Below are positions 5,731-11,187 of a stretch of DNA of 36,196 nucleotides, one piece after another (positions within the stretch are counted from its first letter, which is position 1; each line of letters opens with the position of its first letter). Source of the stretch: a virus. Under the pieces are notes generated by a model. That model did not search any database. It saw nothing but the letters and a program-made list of their open reading frames with translations, and had not been told where the DNA came from. The DNA is taken from positions 1 through 36,196 of the IMG/VR virus record IMGVR_UViG_3300008113_000723; one strand, written 5' to 3'. Made by a program: the position numbers and the translations under genes.

Positions 5731-5882
5731 GATTTCTCCTCGATGGATATGAGTTTGTTGTCGGGGTCTGGTTGTTGTTTGAAGTTCTCTAGCACTGCGC
5801 GTATTGCGTCCGGCTTCGATGGTGCTGTTATTTCCATTTGCAAGCGGCTTCCCTTTCTCTCGATGGTGATGATGTAGGTCAC
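5727..5882 (-). CDS. Hypothetical protein, 51 aa, GTG start
   Basis: The start is the GTG at 5880-5882, which overlaps the upstream TGA (5879-5881) in a GTGA junction; GGAGG lies 11 bases upstream. The stop at 5727-5729 overlaps the next ATG. The sequence reads as two beta-strands, a helix and a short C-terminal strand. Three motif copies fall inside: one near the N-terminus (Thr-Ile-Glu-Arg), one in another frame, and one at the C-terminus (Ser-Ile-Glu-Glu) that also supplies the next ribosome binding site. Confidence 0.55.
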   Translation of the reverse strand: MTYIITIERKGSRLQMEITAPSKPDAIRAVLENFKQQPDPDNKLISIEEKS

Positions 5883-6364
5883 TCTTCTTCATCCTCCATC
5901 ATCTCGGCGATGTTGAATCTCTCGGTGAGTTCTTCGGGCTCTTCGCCAAATTCGTATGTCTCGTCGTCGTGGAACCCATCACCTCCATCGGCAATGCCAC
6001 AAAATGCCATGCCACATTCGCAGTAATACAGTCTGTAAGTTATGTCGTCGCGGCTCTGTAATGCTTGCACTGGCGGGCTCCATGCGCTGTCGAATGAAAA
6101 CCGAATCTCCGTATCGCTATCTCGAACGGACAATGCGTCTTTGCCTCCAACATCCCATTTCGTGCCCCAGTTGGCGACGCGCCAATTCCACCAATCGGGC
6201 ATACCCTCGCTGGTGCATGGCTGTCCATTGGGCGCATACCCTTCGTAGGTTGGTTGTGGGCGCAAAGTCTCCAGCAATTCACCCTTCTCAAATGCGGCTT
6301 GCAATTTGTCGATGGTGTCTTTGTCGGCGGTGATGTAGAGGTCGTTTTGGCAATAGTTGGGCAT
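5879..6364 (-). CDS. Api92/DUF1281-like ferredoxin-fold protein, 161 aa
   Basis: The N-terminus Met-Pro-Asn-Tyr-Cys-x-Asn-x-Leu-Tyr-Ile and the central Trp-x-x-x-Asn-Trp-Gly-Thr-Lys-Trp-Asp-Val block (about residues 80-95) are hallmarks of the DUF1281/Api92 family, a ferredoxin-like fold in phages and plasmids. A Cys-Glu-Cys-Gly-Met-Ala-Phe-Cys-Gly stretch follows, and then an acidic tail. The family occurs in phage and plasmid early regions; its function is unknown. It starts at ATG 6364 behind AAGGAGAAC. Confidence 0.8.
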   Translation of the reverse strand: MPNYCQNDLYITADKDTIDKLQAAFEKGELLETLRPQPTYEGYAPNGQPCTSEGMPDWWNWRVANWGTKWDVGGKDALSVRDSDTEIRFSFDSAWSPPVQALQSRDDITYRLYYCECGMAFCGIADGGDGFHDDETYEFGEEPEELTERFNIAEMMEDEEE

Positions 6365-6374
6365 GGTGTTCTCC

Positions 6375-7106
6375 TTAGATTGAAATGAGGTATGGTCGGT
6401 CGGTCAGGTCTTCGATGCGTTTGCGCCACTTCTGAACCTGCGCCCACTCTTTGCGGATGCTGGCACTCAAGGCGGTGCAAACTGCGGGCGTGAATGTCCC
6501 GTGTGCTTTTATTTCTTTTGCCAATGTGCGAATGGCGATGCGGGCTGTTGTGATGTCATCCCGCAATCCCTCGATGGCTTGCTCGGCTTGGTCTTTCTGC
6601 CATGCCTCGCGGTTTTCCTCTGCGGTGCGCTCGGCAATGCTGTCGGCTTGGTATGCAATGCTTCGCATGGCCTCCTCCAGCGCATCGGTCTTGTCGCCTC
6701 GCTCGTCCCATGCTTCGCGGGCTGGCATTTTCTCGATGGAATCCCAGTAGAGGGCATCACAATCCGATTCTTTGTAGGTCACGCCTGCAACGATATAGGC
6801 CCACTTTCCAAGGCGCATCACTGTCACTGTGCCTCGGATGGTTTCGTCTTGGTAATCGTCTGCAAACCATCCTCGATGGTTGAGGCGGGCGCACTCGTCT
6901 GCGTGTGCAAAATGACGGATGTTGGGCGCGTCTTGGTGTGAGTCAAGCCACATATATTTTCTGTCTGGTGCAAAGCCAAAACGGGGCGCGTGTGTGCTGT
7001 TGCTTCGGTGCGCCCTCCAGTCGTGGTAATGCGTGTAGGTCGGTTGCTTCTCTTTCCACTTTGCGGCCTCGGCGCGGGCTTTGTTGAGGCGGTTCAATGC
7101 TGTCAT
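6375..7106 (-). CDS. Hypothetical protein, 243 aa, C-terminal coiled coil
   Basis: This is the largest gene of the left arm. The start ATG 7106 is preceded by AGAAAGG, part of which is a CCATCGAGAAA motif copy. The first half is rich in Tyr, His, Trp and Asp with a globular look. From about residue 145 a long Ala/Glu/Arg helix suggests a coiled coil. Three further motif copies lie within it, two encoding Ile-Glu and one in a different frame. No family is recognised. Confidence 0.65.
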   Translation of the reverse strand: MTALNRLNKARAEAAKWKEKQPTYTHYHDWRAHRSNSTHAPRFGFAPDRKYMWLDSHQDAPNIRHFAHADECARLNHRGWFADDYQDETIRGTVTVMRLGKWAYIVAGVTYKESDCDALYWDSIEKMPAREAWDERGDKTDALEEAMRSIAYQADSIAERTAEENREAWQKDQAEQAIEGLRDDITTARIAIRTLAKEIKAHGTFTPAVCTALSASIRKEWAQVQKWRKRIEDLTDRPYLISI

Positions 7107-7153
7107 GGTGCTACCTTTCTCGATGGATGATTTTTTAGTGTGCGGGCCTTTGC

Positions 7154-7282
7154 TTACGCGGCCCTGACTTCTTCGATGGCGACAATAATTTTTTTCGTTT
7201 TAAAGATGTGTTCGGCGTGGGCCTTTGCATCCTCGATGGTTTTAAATATGCGGGCGGCGCATTTGTATTTGGTCGGCCTCAT
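7154..7282 (-). CDS. Hypothetical basic protein, 42 aa
   Basis: It starts at ATG 7282 behind GAGGAGGTGC, with the start overlapping the upstream stop (7279-7281), and ends at TAA 7154-7156. The protein is basic and helical, with a Phe-Lys-Thr-Ile-Glu-Asp-Ala-Lys-Ala-His helix and a closing Ile-Ile-Val-Ala-Ile-Glu-Glu-Val strand. It holds two motif copies, one in each half. The small size and perfect coupling support a real gene of unknown role. Confidence 0.55.
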   Translation of the reverse strand: MRPTKYKCAARIFKTIEDAKAHAEHIFKTKKIIVAIEEVRAA

Positions 7283-7545
7283 GCTTGCACCTCCTCGATG
7301 GAAACCCAGTAACCCTCACGCCAAACCCGTTGGGGCGCACCTGCCTCGATTTCTGCGAGTCGTGCGCGGTCGGCGGCGCGGTAGGTTTTGCGGTATGTCT
7401 CAAGCCATTGTCGTGCGGGTCTGCTGGTGCGCCCATCGTGGCGGTGTTTAAAGTGGTGCAAAGCTAATCGGCGGGCGTTGCTGGCTTGGGCTTGCATCAC
7501 GTTAATTCCGTTTCTCAGGCATTGCAGTTCGGTGTAATAGGTCAT
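7279..7545 (-). CDS. Hypothetical Arg-rich protein, 88 aa
   Basis: It starts at ATG 7545, overlapping the previous TGA, with GAGGAG (inside a motif copy) 8 bases upstream. The middle is Arg/Ala/His-rich and helical, so nucleic-acid binding is conceivable. The C-terminus Gly-Tyr-Trp-Val-Ser-Ile-Glu-Glu-Val-Gln-Ala includes a motif copy. No family is recognised. Confidence 0.6.
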   Translation of the reverse strand: MTYYTELQCLRNGINVMQAQASNARRLALHHFKHRHDGRTSRPARQWLETYRKTYRAADRARLAEIEAGAPQRVWREGYWVSIEEVQA

Positions 7546-7841
7546 GCGCCCAACTCCTCGATGGTGTCAAGGTGAACCCACTCGGCGCGGTCGCCGTTCC
7601 ATGCCACGGGCGCGACAATTACCCGCAAGCTTTGCGCGGCTGTAAGTGCATCGGCGGGCGTGGCTTTGTCGGCGCATATGGGCATCCCTTGGGAAATAAC
7701 CCTGTATCGGCCTTCGCTGATGCTGAGATAAGCGGGCGGGGTGGCCTCCTCTTTTTCTCGGCGGGCTTCGCGCTCGTTCACTTGGCGGCGTAGTTCGTTG
7801 GCCTGTTCTTTAATGCGGGCGCGGGTTTCTTCGGTGGTCAT
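7542..7841 (-). CDS. Hypothetical protein with N-terminal coiled coil, 99 aa
   Basis: The start ATG 7841 overlaps the upstream stop and follows GGAGCGAC; the open frame continuing to 8042 is a shadow of the next gene. Residues 1-35 form a charged Arg/Glu coiled coil. The rest looks like a small alpha/beta domain ending in Leu-Asp-Thr-Ile-Glu-Glu-Leu-Gly-Ala, where a motif copy lies. The function is unknown. Confidence 0.6.
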   Translation of the reverse strand: MTTEETRARIKEQANELRRQVNEREARREKEEATPPAYLSISEGRYRVISQGMPICADKATPADALTAAQSLRVIVAPVAWNGDRAEWVHLDTIEELGA

Positions 7842-8068
7842 TGTTTGTCGCTCCAAGTGATTGTGTGAAATTCGGCGGGATAACCGGGGGCCGATACGGT
7901 GTAACTGTGCGGGCCGTTTCGTTTGAATGTCCACGGCTGGCTGTTGGTGCGTTTTCGGGCGTTGCTCCTCCATGCTCGAATAAGGCGGGCGGCTCGGTCG
8001 CGGTCCATGCTCGGGTCTGGCTGTGGTGGGTAATCGTTCCATCGGGCGGTGAATTGGCTGGTTTTCAT
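7838..8068 (-). CDS. Conserved small basic protein, 76 aa
   Basis: It starts at ATG 8068 behind AAGGAGGGCCGAACC. The central helix Asp-Arg-Asp-Arg-Ala-Ala-Arg-Leu-Ile-Arg-Ala-Trp-Arg (about residues 22-34) resembles a segment I know from unannotated small proteins of phages. A beta-rich C-terminal half with Phe-Lys-Arg-Asn and a Tyr-Thr-Val strand follows. It may bind nucleic acid through the Arg helix, which is inference. Its upstream sequence closely resembles that of the gene at 8441-8839. Confidence 0.6.
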   Translation of the reverse strand: MKTSQFTARWNDYPPQPDPSMDRDRAARLIRAWRSNARKRTNSQPWTFKRNGPHSYTVSAPGYPAEFHTITWSDKQ

Positions 8069-8081
8069 GGTTCGGCCCTCC

Positions 8082-8273
8082 TTACTGTGGCGGGTTCATG
8101 TCGAAAAAATGCTTCCATCCGTCCGCATCTTGAAAAAATGCGGGTTCGGCGGCTTCGTCGATTCGGTCGGCGGTGGCTTCGTCGATGCGGTCTGGGCCTT
8201 CGGTGCTTCCTAAATAGTCGGCGGCGGTGGCTGGTGGTGCGGCTGATAATCGGCGCATGGTGGTGCTGTTCAT
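8082..8273 (-). CDS. Hypothetical acidic protein, 63 aa
   Basis: The start ATG 8273 overlaps the upstream TGA (8270-8272) and follows GGAAGGAAG. The sequence is acidic and carries a short internal duplication, Asp-Arg-Ile-Asp-Glu-Ala, repeated nine residues apart near residues 28-41. It ends Trp-Lys-His-Phe-Phe-Asp-Met. The function is unknown. Confidence 0.55.
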   Translation of the reverse strand: MNSTTMRRLSAAPPATAADYLGSTEGPDRIDEATADRIDEAAEPAFFQDADGWKHFFDMNPPQ

Positions 8274-8437
8274 TGCTGGGCTTCCTTCCATGCTTTGCAT
8301 GGGCGGCGGCTTATGTAATAGGCGGCGGCGGTATCGCTGGTGCGGTATTCCTGCAACATGGCGCGGGCTTCTTTGTAGGTGGTGAACTCGTCCACAGTCT
8401 CAAGCTGGCGGCGGTCTTTGCGTTGTATGTAGTGCAT
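8270..8437 (-). CDS. Small conserved phage protein, 55 aa
   Basis: It starts at ATG 8437 behind GGGAGCC and ends in an ATGA overlap with the next gene. The pattern of a Tyr-Ile-Gln-Arg start, Leu-Glu-Thr-Val-Asp-Glu-Phe, Lys-Glu-Ala-Arg-Ala-Met-Leu-x-Glu-Tyr, and Tyr-Tyr-Ile-Ser-Arg-Arg-Pro-Cys-Lys-Ala-Trp resembles small unannotated proteins seen in many phages. Their role is unknown. The size and internal pattern fit well, so I regard it as a genuine gene. Confidence 0.65.
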   Translation of the reverse strand: MHYIQRKDRRQLETVDEFTTYKEARAMLQEYRTSDTAAAYYISRRPCKAWKEAQQ

Positions 8438-8440
8438 TTT

Positions 8441-8839
8441 TTAGGCTCCCATTAGGTCGGCATAATCCAGCGCGAGAATCGCGGCGCGGTTGATTCCTGC
8501 GGCCTTCCATGCCTCGGTGATTTCTTCGCGGTGGCGTTTGGCGTAGGCTTGGGCCTTCAGACATTCCAAGCGGATGCATAAAATATCGTCTACGGTGTAT
8601 CGGTCGGGGCTCTCCAGTGATTCCGCTAAGTGTTTGATTGTGAAAAGCTTGGCGGCGGCGGTGGTGGGAAATCCGGTTGTCCTCGGGCTGGTGAATTTGC
8701 GGTGCTGTTTTTCGCCTTCTAGGTTGGCTTCAAATAAAACCTGTTTAACGTCCTTGAACCCGTCTGACATATAAGGGAGGGCGTTATATGCGTTCTCAAT
8801 TGTTCTGAGGGCTTGGGCGCGTGGGTTGGTGGTTTTCAT
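8441..8839 (-). CDS. Hypothetical helical protein, 132 aa
   Basis: It starts at ATG 8839 behind AAGGAGTCCCGCACC; an upstream extension to 8881 lacks a site. The protein is largely helical with a central basic segment and a Tyr-Thr-Val-Asp-Asp-Ile-Leu-Cys-Ile-Arg-Leu-Glu helix. It ends in a hydrophobic Ala/Ile/Leu helix. No domain is recognised. Confidence 0.6.
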   Translation of the reverse strand: MKTTNPRAQALRTIENAYNALPYMSDGFKDVKQVLFEANLEGEKQHRKFTSPRTTGFPTTAAAKLFTIKHLAESLESPDRYTVDDILCIRLECLKAQAYAKRHREEITEAWKAAGINRAAILALDYADLMGA

Positions 8840-8852
8840 GGTGCGGGACTCC

Positions 8853-8993
8853 TTAGAGGGTGAAAAGAAAAACGGCGGCACAGTAAAGCGCGGTCACAAT
8901 TGCGGCGGTGATTAGGCTCACGGCGGCGGAACTGGGCGCGGCTTCGTGTTGGCGGTCATGGTTTGCTTGGTCGATTAGGTCGCGGGTGTTCAT
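8853..8993 (-). CDS. Tail-anchored membrane protein, 46 aa
   Basis: The start ATG 8993 overlaps the upstream TGA and follows AGGAGCCAAACC. The first 22 residues are polar and charged. Residues about 24-46 are an uninterrupted Ala/Val/Ile/Leu/Phe helix that reaches the C-terminus, giving a tail-anchored membrane protein. The function is unknown. Confidence 0.6.
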   Translation of the reverse strand: MNTRDLIDQANHDRQHEAAPSSAAVSLITAAIVTALYCAAVFLFTL

Positions 8994-9184
8994 GGTTTGG
9001 CTCCTGTGGTTTTGCGGGCGATAAATTGCCCGTTTTTGGTGATGGTGGCGGCGGGATAGCAAGCGGCCCATTCAAGGGCGGCGCGGCGGGTGATGGTGTG
9101 GTGGGTCTTGGTGAACCCGTGCCCGTGTGTCTCATACCCTACAAGGCGGGCGGCGGCTTCGCGGATTTTGTCGGCGGTGGTCAT
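8990..9184 (-). CDS. Hypothetical protein, 64 aa
   Basis: It starts at ATG 9184 behind GAGGAGCCCACACC. The sequence opens with a helix, Thr-Thr-Ala-Asp-Lys-Ile-Arg-Glu-Ala-Ala-Ala, followed by a His-rich strand and an Ala-Ala-Leu-Glu-Trp helix, and ends in a basic beta-hairpin. The small alpha/beta layout with basic residues could bind nucleic acid, but no family is recognised. Confidence 0.6.
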   Translation of the reverse strand: MTTADKIREAAARLVGYETHGHGFTKTHHTITRRAALEWAACYPAATITKNGQFIARKTTGAKP

Positions 9185-9198
9185 GGTGTGGGCTCCTC

Positions 9199-9444
9199 TT
9201 AGAAGAAAAATCCAGCGCGGGCGGCGACTGCGGCGGCGGTCAGGGACAAAGCCAAGAAACCCAGCGCGGCGGTTTGGATGTTGTGGCGGGCTTGCTTTTC
9301 TGCCTCTTCCACTGCTGGGGGTTTGTAACCCGCACGCTGGGCGGCGCGGTAGGCTTCAAATGCTTCGGCGTGTCTGCCTGCCTCAAAAAGCCCGTGGGCT
9401 TTGCAGGCGAGAGCGTGGGCGTGTTGTTGTTTGGCTTGGTTCAT
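9199..9444 (-). CDS. Helical protein with C-terminal membrane helix, 81 aa
   Basis: The start ATG 9444 follows AGGAACAACACACC. Using an upstream ATG at 9555 would overlap the preceding gene by 77 bases, so it is rejected. Residues 1-45 form an Ala/His/Arg helical hairpin resembling a TPR-like repeat. Residues about 57-80 are a hydrophobic Ala/Leu/Val helix ending in Phe-Phe-Phe. It is probably anchored in the inner membrane. Confidence 0.55.
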   Translation of the reverse strand: MNQAKQQHAHALACKAHGLFEAGRHAEAFEAYRAAQRAGYKPPAVEEAEKQARHNIQTAALGFLALSLTAAAVAARAGFFF

Positions 9445-9478
9445 GGTGTGTTGTTCCTGTGGTTTATTGGCTGGAATG

Positions 9479-9724
9479 TCATTCCTCGGTGTCCAAGGGT
9501 TGACCATTGGAACGGGTGTGCCAGCGGCCTTCGTGCTGGCGGGCTTTGTCTTCAAGTTCGGCGGCGCGGTCTTCGCACATGGTCACCAAGCCGTCAAAAT
9601 CTTCTGATGGGCCCAGTGTGTAGGCCAAGGTGAAAACCTCGATAAAGTCTATGCCCATGTCATCGGCTAAGTTCTCCAGATAATCACGGCGGCTGGTGTA
9701 ACCCTCTTCGGTATAGATACTCAT
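9479..9724 (-). CDS. Hypothetical acidic protein, 81 aa; first gene of leftward block
   Basis: It is the promoter-proximal gene of the 9724-3772 block. It starts at ATG 9724 behind GGAGAGCCGCACC. The protein is acidic with an N-terminal Tyr-Thr-Glu-Glu-Gly-Tyr segment, a helix predicted around residues 13-35, and a C-terminal charged helix with Arg-Ala-Ala-Glu-Leu-Glu-Asp-Lys. No family is recognised. Confidence 0.6.
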   Translation of the reverse strand: MSIYTEEGYTSRRDYLENLADDMGIDFIEVFTLAYTLGPSEDFDGLVTMCEDRAAELEDKARQHEGRWHTRSNGQPLDTEE

Positions 9725-9775
9725 GGTGCGGCTCTCCTAGGTTGTGCCCAAGGTGGGCGGGTTGTTGATGGGTTT

Positions 9776-9804
9776 ATTATGGGGCTTGGTGTAACCTGGT
9801 GCAA
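9776..9804 (-). promoter_or_regulatory. Leftward sigma70-like promoter
   Basis: On the leftward strand TTGCAC (9804-9799) and CATAAT (9781-9776) are 17 bases apart, placing the start of transcription about 45 bases before the ATG at 9724. The -10 box matches five of six and the -35 three of six consensus bases. Confidence 0.5.
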
Positions 9805-9813
9805 TACATTGCA
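9800..9813. promoter_or_regulatory. Candidate operator TGCAATACATTGCA
   Basis: The arms TGCAAT and ATTGCA are perfect inverted repeats around AC. The site covers the -35 box of the leftward promoter, where a repressor would block polymerase. Confidence 0.4.
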
Positions 9814-9825
9814 ACATAATAATAA

Positions 9826-9877
9826 CTATCGATAATCGGTTTTTGATAGTCTGGGGCTATTGCTGGCAGTTCTGCCA
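9826..9877. repeat. Composite control module, copy 2
   Basis: CTATC (9826-9830) and GATAG (9845-9849) bound a 24-nt element like that at 2546-2569. Seven bases further lies CTATT, then the palindrome TGGCAGTTCTGCCA (9864-9877). Conservation of order, spacing and sequence in front of two different leftward operons argues for a shared regulator. Confidence 0.6.
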
Positions 9878-9917
9878 ATGGGCGCGGCTTTGTTGGTCGG
9901 TGTGGTTGCTCATTGGC

Positions 9918-9931
9918 TGGCAGTTCTGCCA
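9918..9931. repeat. TGGCAGTTCTGCCA palindrome, third copy
   Basis: It is identical to 9864-9877 and lies 54 bases further right. It is not accompanied by the CTATC/GATAG element. Confidence 0.6.
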
Positions 9932-9952
9932 CTCAAGCCCTCCAAAGCGGCT

Positions 9953-9982
9953 TTGTTGATTTGCCGCCAATGTTCCTATAAG
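9953..9982 (+). promoter_or_regulatory. Possible rightward promoter before terS
   Basis: TTGTTG (9953-9958) and TATAAG (9977-9982) are 18 bases apart. They would start a transcript about 35-40 bases before the small terminase start. Confidence 0.35.
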
Positions 9983-10025
9983 ATCAGGCAAAGCGCGGCG
10001 TAAGTTTCGCGTCAGCATTAAACGG

Positions 10026-10751
10026 GTGAACATCATGCGACTATCACGGGAAAGACTAGCGCAGGCAGTCGAGACAATGCCATTGGATTCCATACTAGGC
10101 CAAGGCGCATCTAAGGGATTGACGGGTAAGCAACGCCGTTTCGCGCGCGAGGTAGCACAAGGGGCAACCAAAGCGGATGCATACCGCAAAGCCTATAAAG
10201 CAAGCGCAACACGGGCAACCTTAGAGGGTGAGCCTTATCGGGTGGCATCTAACCCGAGGGTCGCCGCTGAGATACAAGCCCTACAACTGGCTGAGCAGGC
10301 CATGGCATTGCAAACCCCAGCCCAATTGCGGGCCCTCGTAATCCAAACCCTGGTGCAGACTGCCCTAGACCCTCAGACTAAAGCGGCAGTCAGGGTGCAG
10401 GCGGTCAAGGTTCTGGGGTCTGTGGTGGAGGTGGGGGCCTTCGTGCATAGAAGTGAGGTTAAGCATATCTCCAGCAGTGAAGAGGCCCGCGCTAAGGTCA
10501 TGGCCGAAATACGGGCCTTGATGCTTGGCACGGGTGATGCCGAAGACATACAAGCCAAAGAATTGCTGGAGGAACTGAGCGCGACTGATACTGGTGAGGG
10601 GTATGACGACTCGCAACACGTTGATTCATATGACGACGACGGCGACGACGACCAGCAAAGTGCCATAAAAGACGGGTCTAAACACCCAGAATCAGGGGAA
10701 ATAGTGGGGGGAGTATCGACCCCACCACCCCCCGACCGCCCCGCTGTGTGA
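10026..10751 (+). CDS. terS: Terminase small subunit, 241 aa (candidate)
   Basis: The segment Leu-Thr-Gly-Lys-Gln-Arg-Arg-Phe-Ala-Arg-Glu-Val-Ala-x-Gly (about residues 32-46), followed by Ala-Asp-Ala-Tyr-Arg-Lys-Ala-Tyr, is the helix-turn-helix signature of phage small terminases. These bind the packaging site and hand DNA to TerL. A long helical middle could be the oligomerisation core, and the C-terminus is very acidic (Asp runs near residue 200) and Pro-rich. The start is either GTG 10026 or ATG 10035; neither has a strong binding site. The position just ahead of terL supports the call. Confidence 0.8.
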   Translation: MNIMRLSRERLAQAVETMPLDSILGQGASKGLTGKQRRFAREVAQGATKADAYRKAYKASATRATLEGEPYRVASNPRVAAEIQALQLAEQAMALQTPAQLRALVIQTLVQTALDPQTKAAVRVQAVKVLGSVVEVGAFVHRSEVKHISSSEEARAKVMAEIRALMLGTGDAEDIQAKELLEELSATDTGEGYDDSQHVDSYDDDGDDDQQSAIKDGSKHPESGEIVGGVSTPPPPDRPAV

Positions 10752-10962
10752 TGCGAGCACCCGAATTCCTCTGACATACTATCCCGTTCAAACGACCACC
10801 ATGCTTGACCAATTGGGAACACCCCCCCATACCTCTCCAACACGCAGGGGGGAGGGGGGTATATATTTTCAACGGAGCAAGTCGGGGCAGATAGTCAAAA
10901 TCAATCGGAAAATGATTTCCAATAGTCGTGAGCTATCGGAAGAGCAATGTAGGGAGATGGAG
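10752..10962 (+). other. Gap between terS and the winged-helix gene with G-rich hairpin
   Basis: Seven C residues (10822-10828) and a GGGGGG-A-GGGGGG tract (10847-10859) face each other, and ATACCTCTC (10829-10837) can pair with GGGGGGTAT (10854-10862) using two G-U pairs. TATATA follows at 10860-10865 and could be a -10 box. Longer start codons for the next gene (10801, 10912) fall here but lack ribosome binding sites. Confidence 0.4.
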
Positions 10963-11187
10963 ATGACGGCAGCGCAGAGCGAGGTGTTCTTGGCTATTGA
11001 CGAGTTTTGGAAGAGGTATGGGTATGCGCCGTCGTTGGCTGATGTGGCTTTCATGAGGGGTAAAGTTGGGGTGGGAAACACGAAGAGGTTGGTAGACGGC
11101 TTGGTGGCCTTGGGGGTGTTGAAGTATCTTGCGAACAAGAAGCGGAGTGTGCGTCCTGTGTACTTAAACTTTAGGACGCTGAAATGA
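10963..11187 (+). CDS. LexA-type winged-helix DNA-binding protein, 74 aa
   Basis: The chosen ATG 10963 has AGGGAG six bases upstream; ATG 10912 would add 17 residues. The layout Met-Thr-Ala-Ala-Gln-x-Glu-Val-Phe, Ile-x-x-Phe, Gly-Tyr-Ala-Pro-Ser-Leu-Ala-Asp-Val, then Leu-x-x-Leu-Gly-Val-Leu matches the N-terminal DNA-binding domain of LexA. The autocleavage domain is absent. It lies between the terminase genes and its stop overlaps the terL start (ATGA). It is a good candidate for the regulator that binds the palindromes nearby, though a second small-terminase role is possible. Confidence 0.7.
   Translation: MTAAQSEVFLAIDEFWKRYGYAPSLADVAFMRGKVGVGNTKRLVDGLVALGVLKYLANKKRSVRPVYLNFRTLK

Larger units (their letters stand above)
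3705..7564 (-). repeat. Dispersed short motif, CCATCGAG on the leftward strand, 19 copies
   Basis: TCGATGG (rightward text) begins near 3709, 3746, 4542, 4557, 4758, 5343, 5522, 5740, 5816, 5860, 6309, 6571, 6733, 6873, 7120, 7173, 7233, 7295 and 7558. Fifteen copies are CTCGATGG, usually after a pyrimidine run (TTTCTCGATGG or CCTCGATGG). All lie in one orientation, and no copy of the reverse orientation was found by eye in this stretch. About 0.24 copies of a 7-mer would be expected per strand. Copies occur at gene ends, in ribosome binding regions, inside genes and beside the 3720 terminator, so the signal is at nucleotide level. Fourteen encode Ser/Thr/Ala/Pro-Ile-Glu/Asp. Confidence 0.85.
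9725..10025. promoter_or_regulatory. Divergent control region between leftward and rightward halves
   Basis: This 301-base gap contains no supported gene. It holds a leftward promoter (9776-9804), an overlapping inverted repeat (9800-9813), the second copy of the composite module (9826-9877), another TGGCAGTTCTGCCA palindrome (9918-9931), and a possible rightward promoter (9953-9982). GCGGCTTTGTTG is directly repeated at 9884-9895 and 9947-9958, each after a palindrome. The layout is that of a bidirectional switch for the two transcription units, and could also carry a packaging or replication site. Confidence 0.6.

Noticed and set aside
3705-7564. CRISPR array suggested by repeated CTCGATGG
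   Set aside because: Repeats are only 8-11 bases and irregularly spaced (15 to over 500 bases), and many lie in coding sequence.
9864-9931. Sigma54 promoter reading of TGGCAGTTCTGCC
   Set aside because: The GG and GC doublets are too close together for a -24/-12 element.
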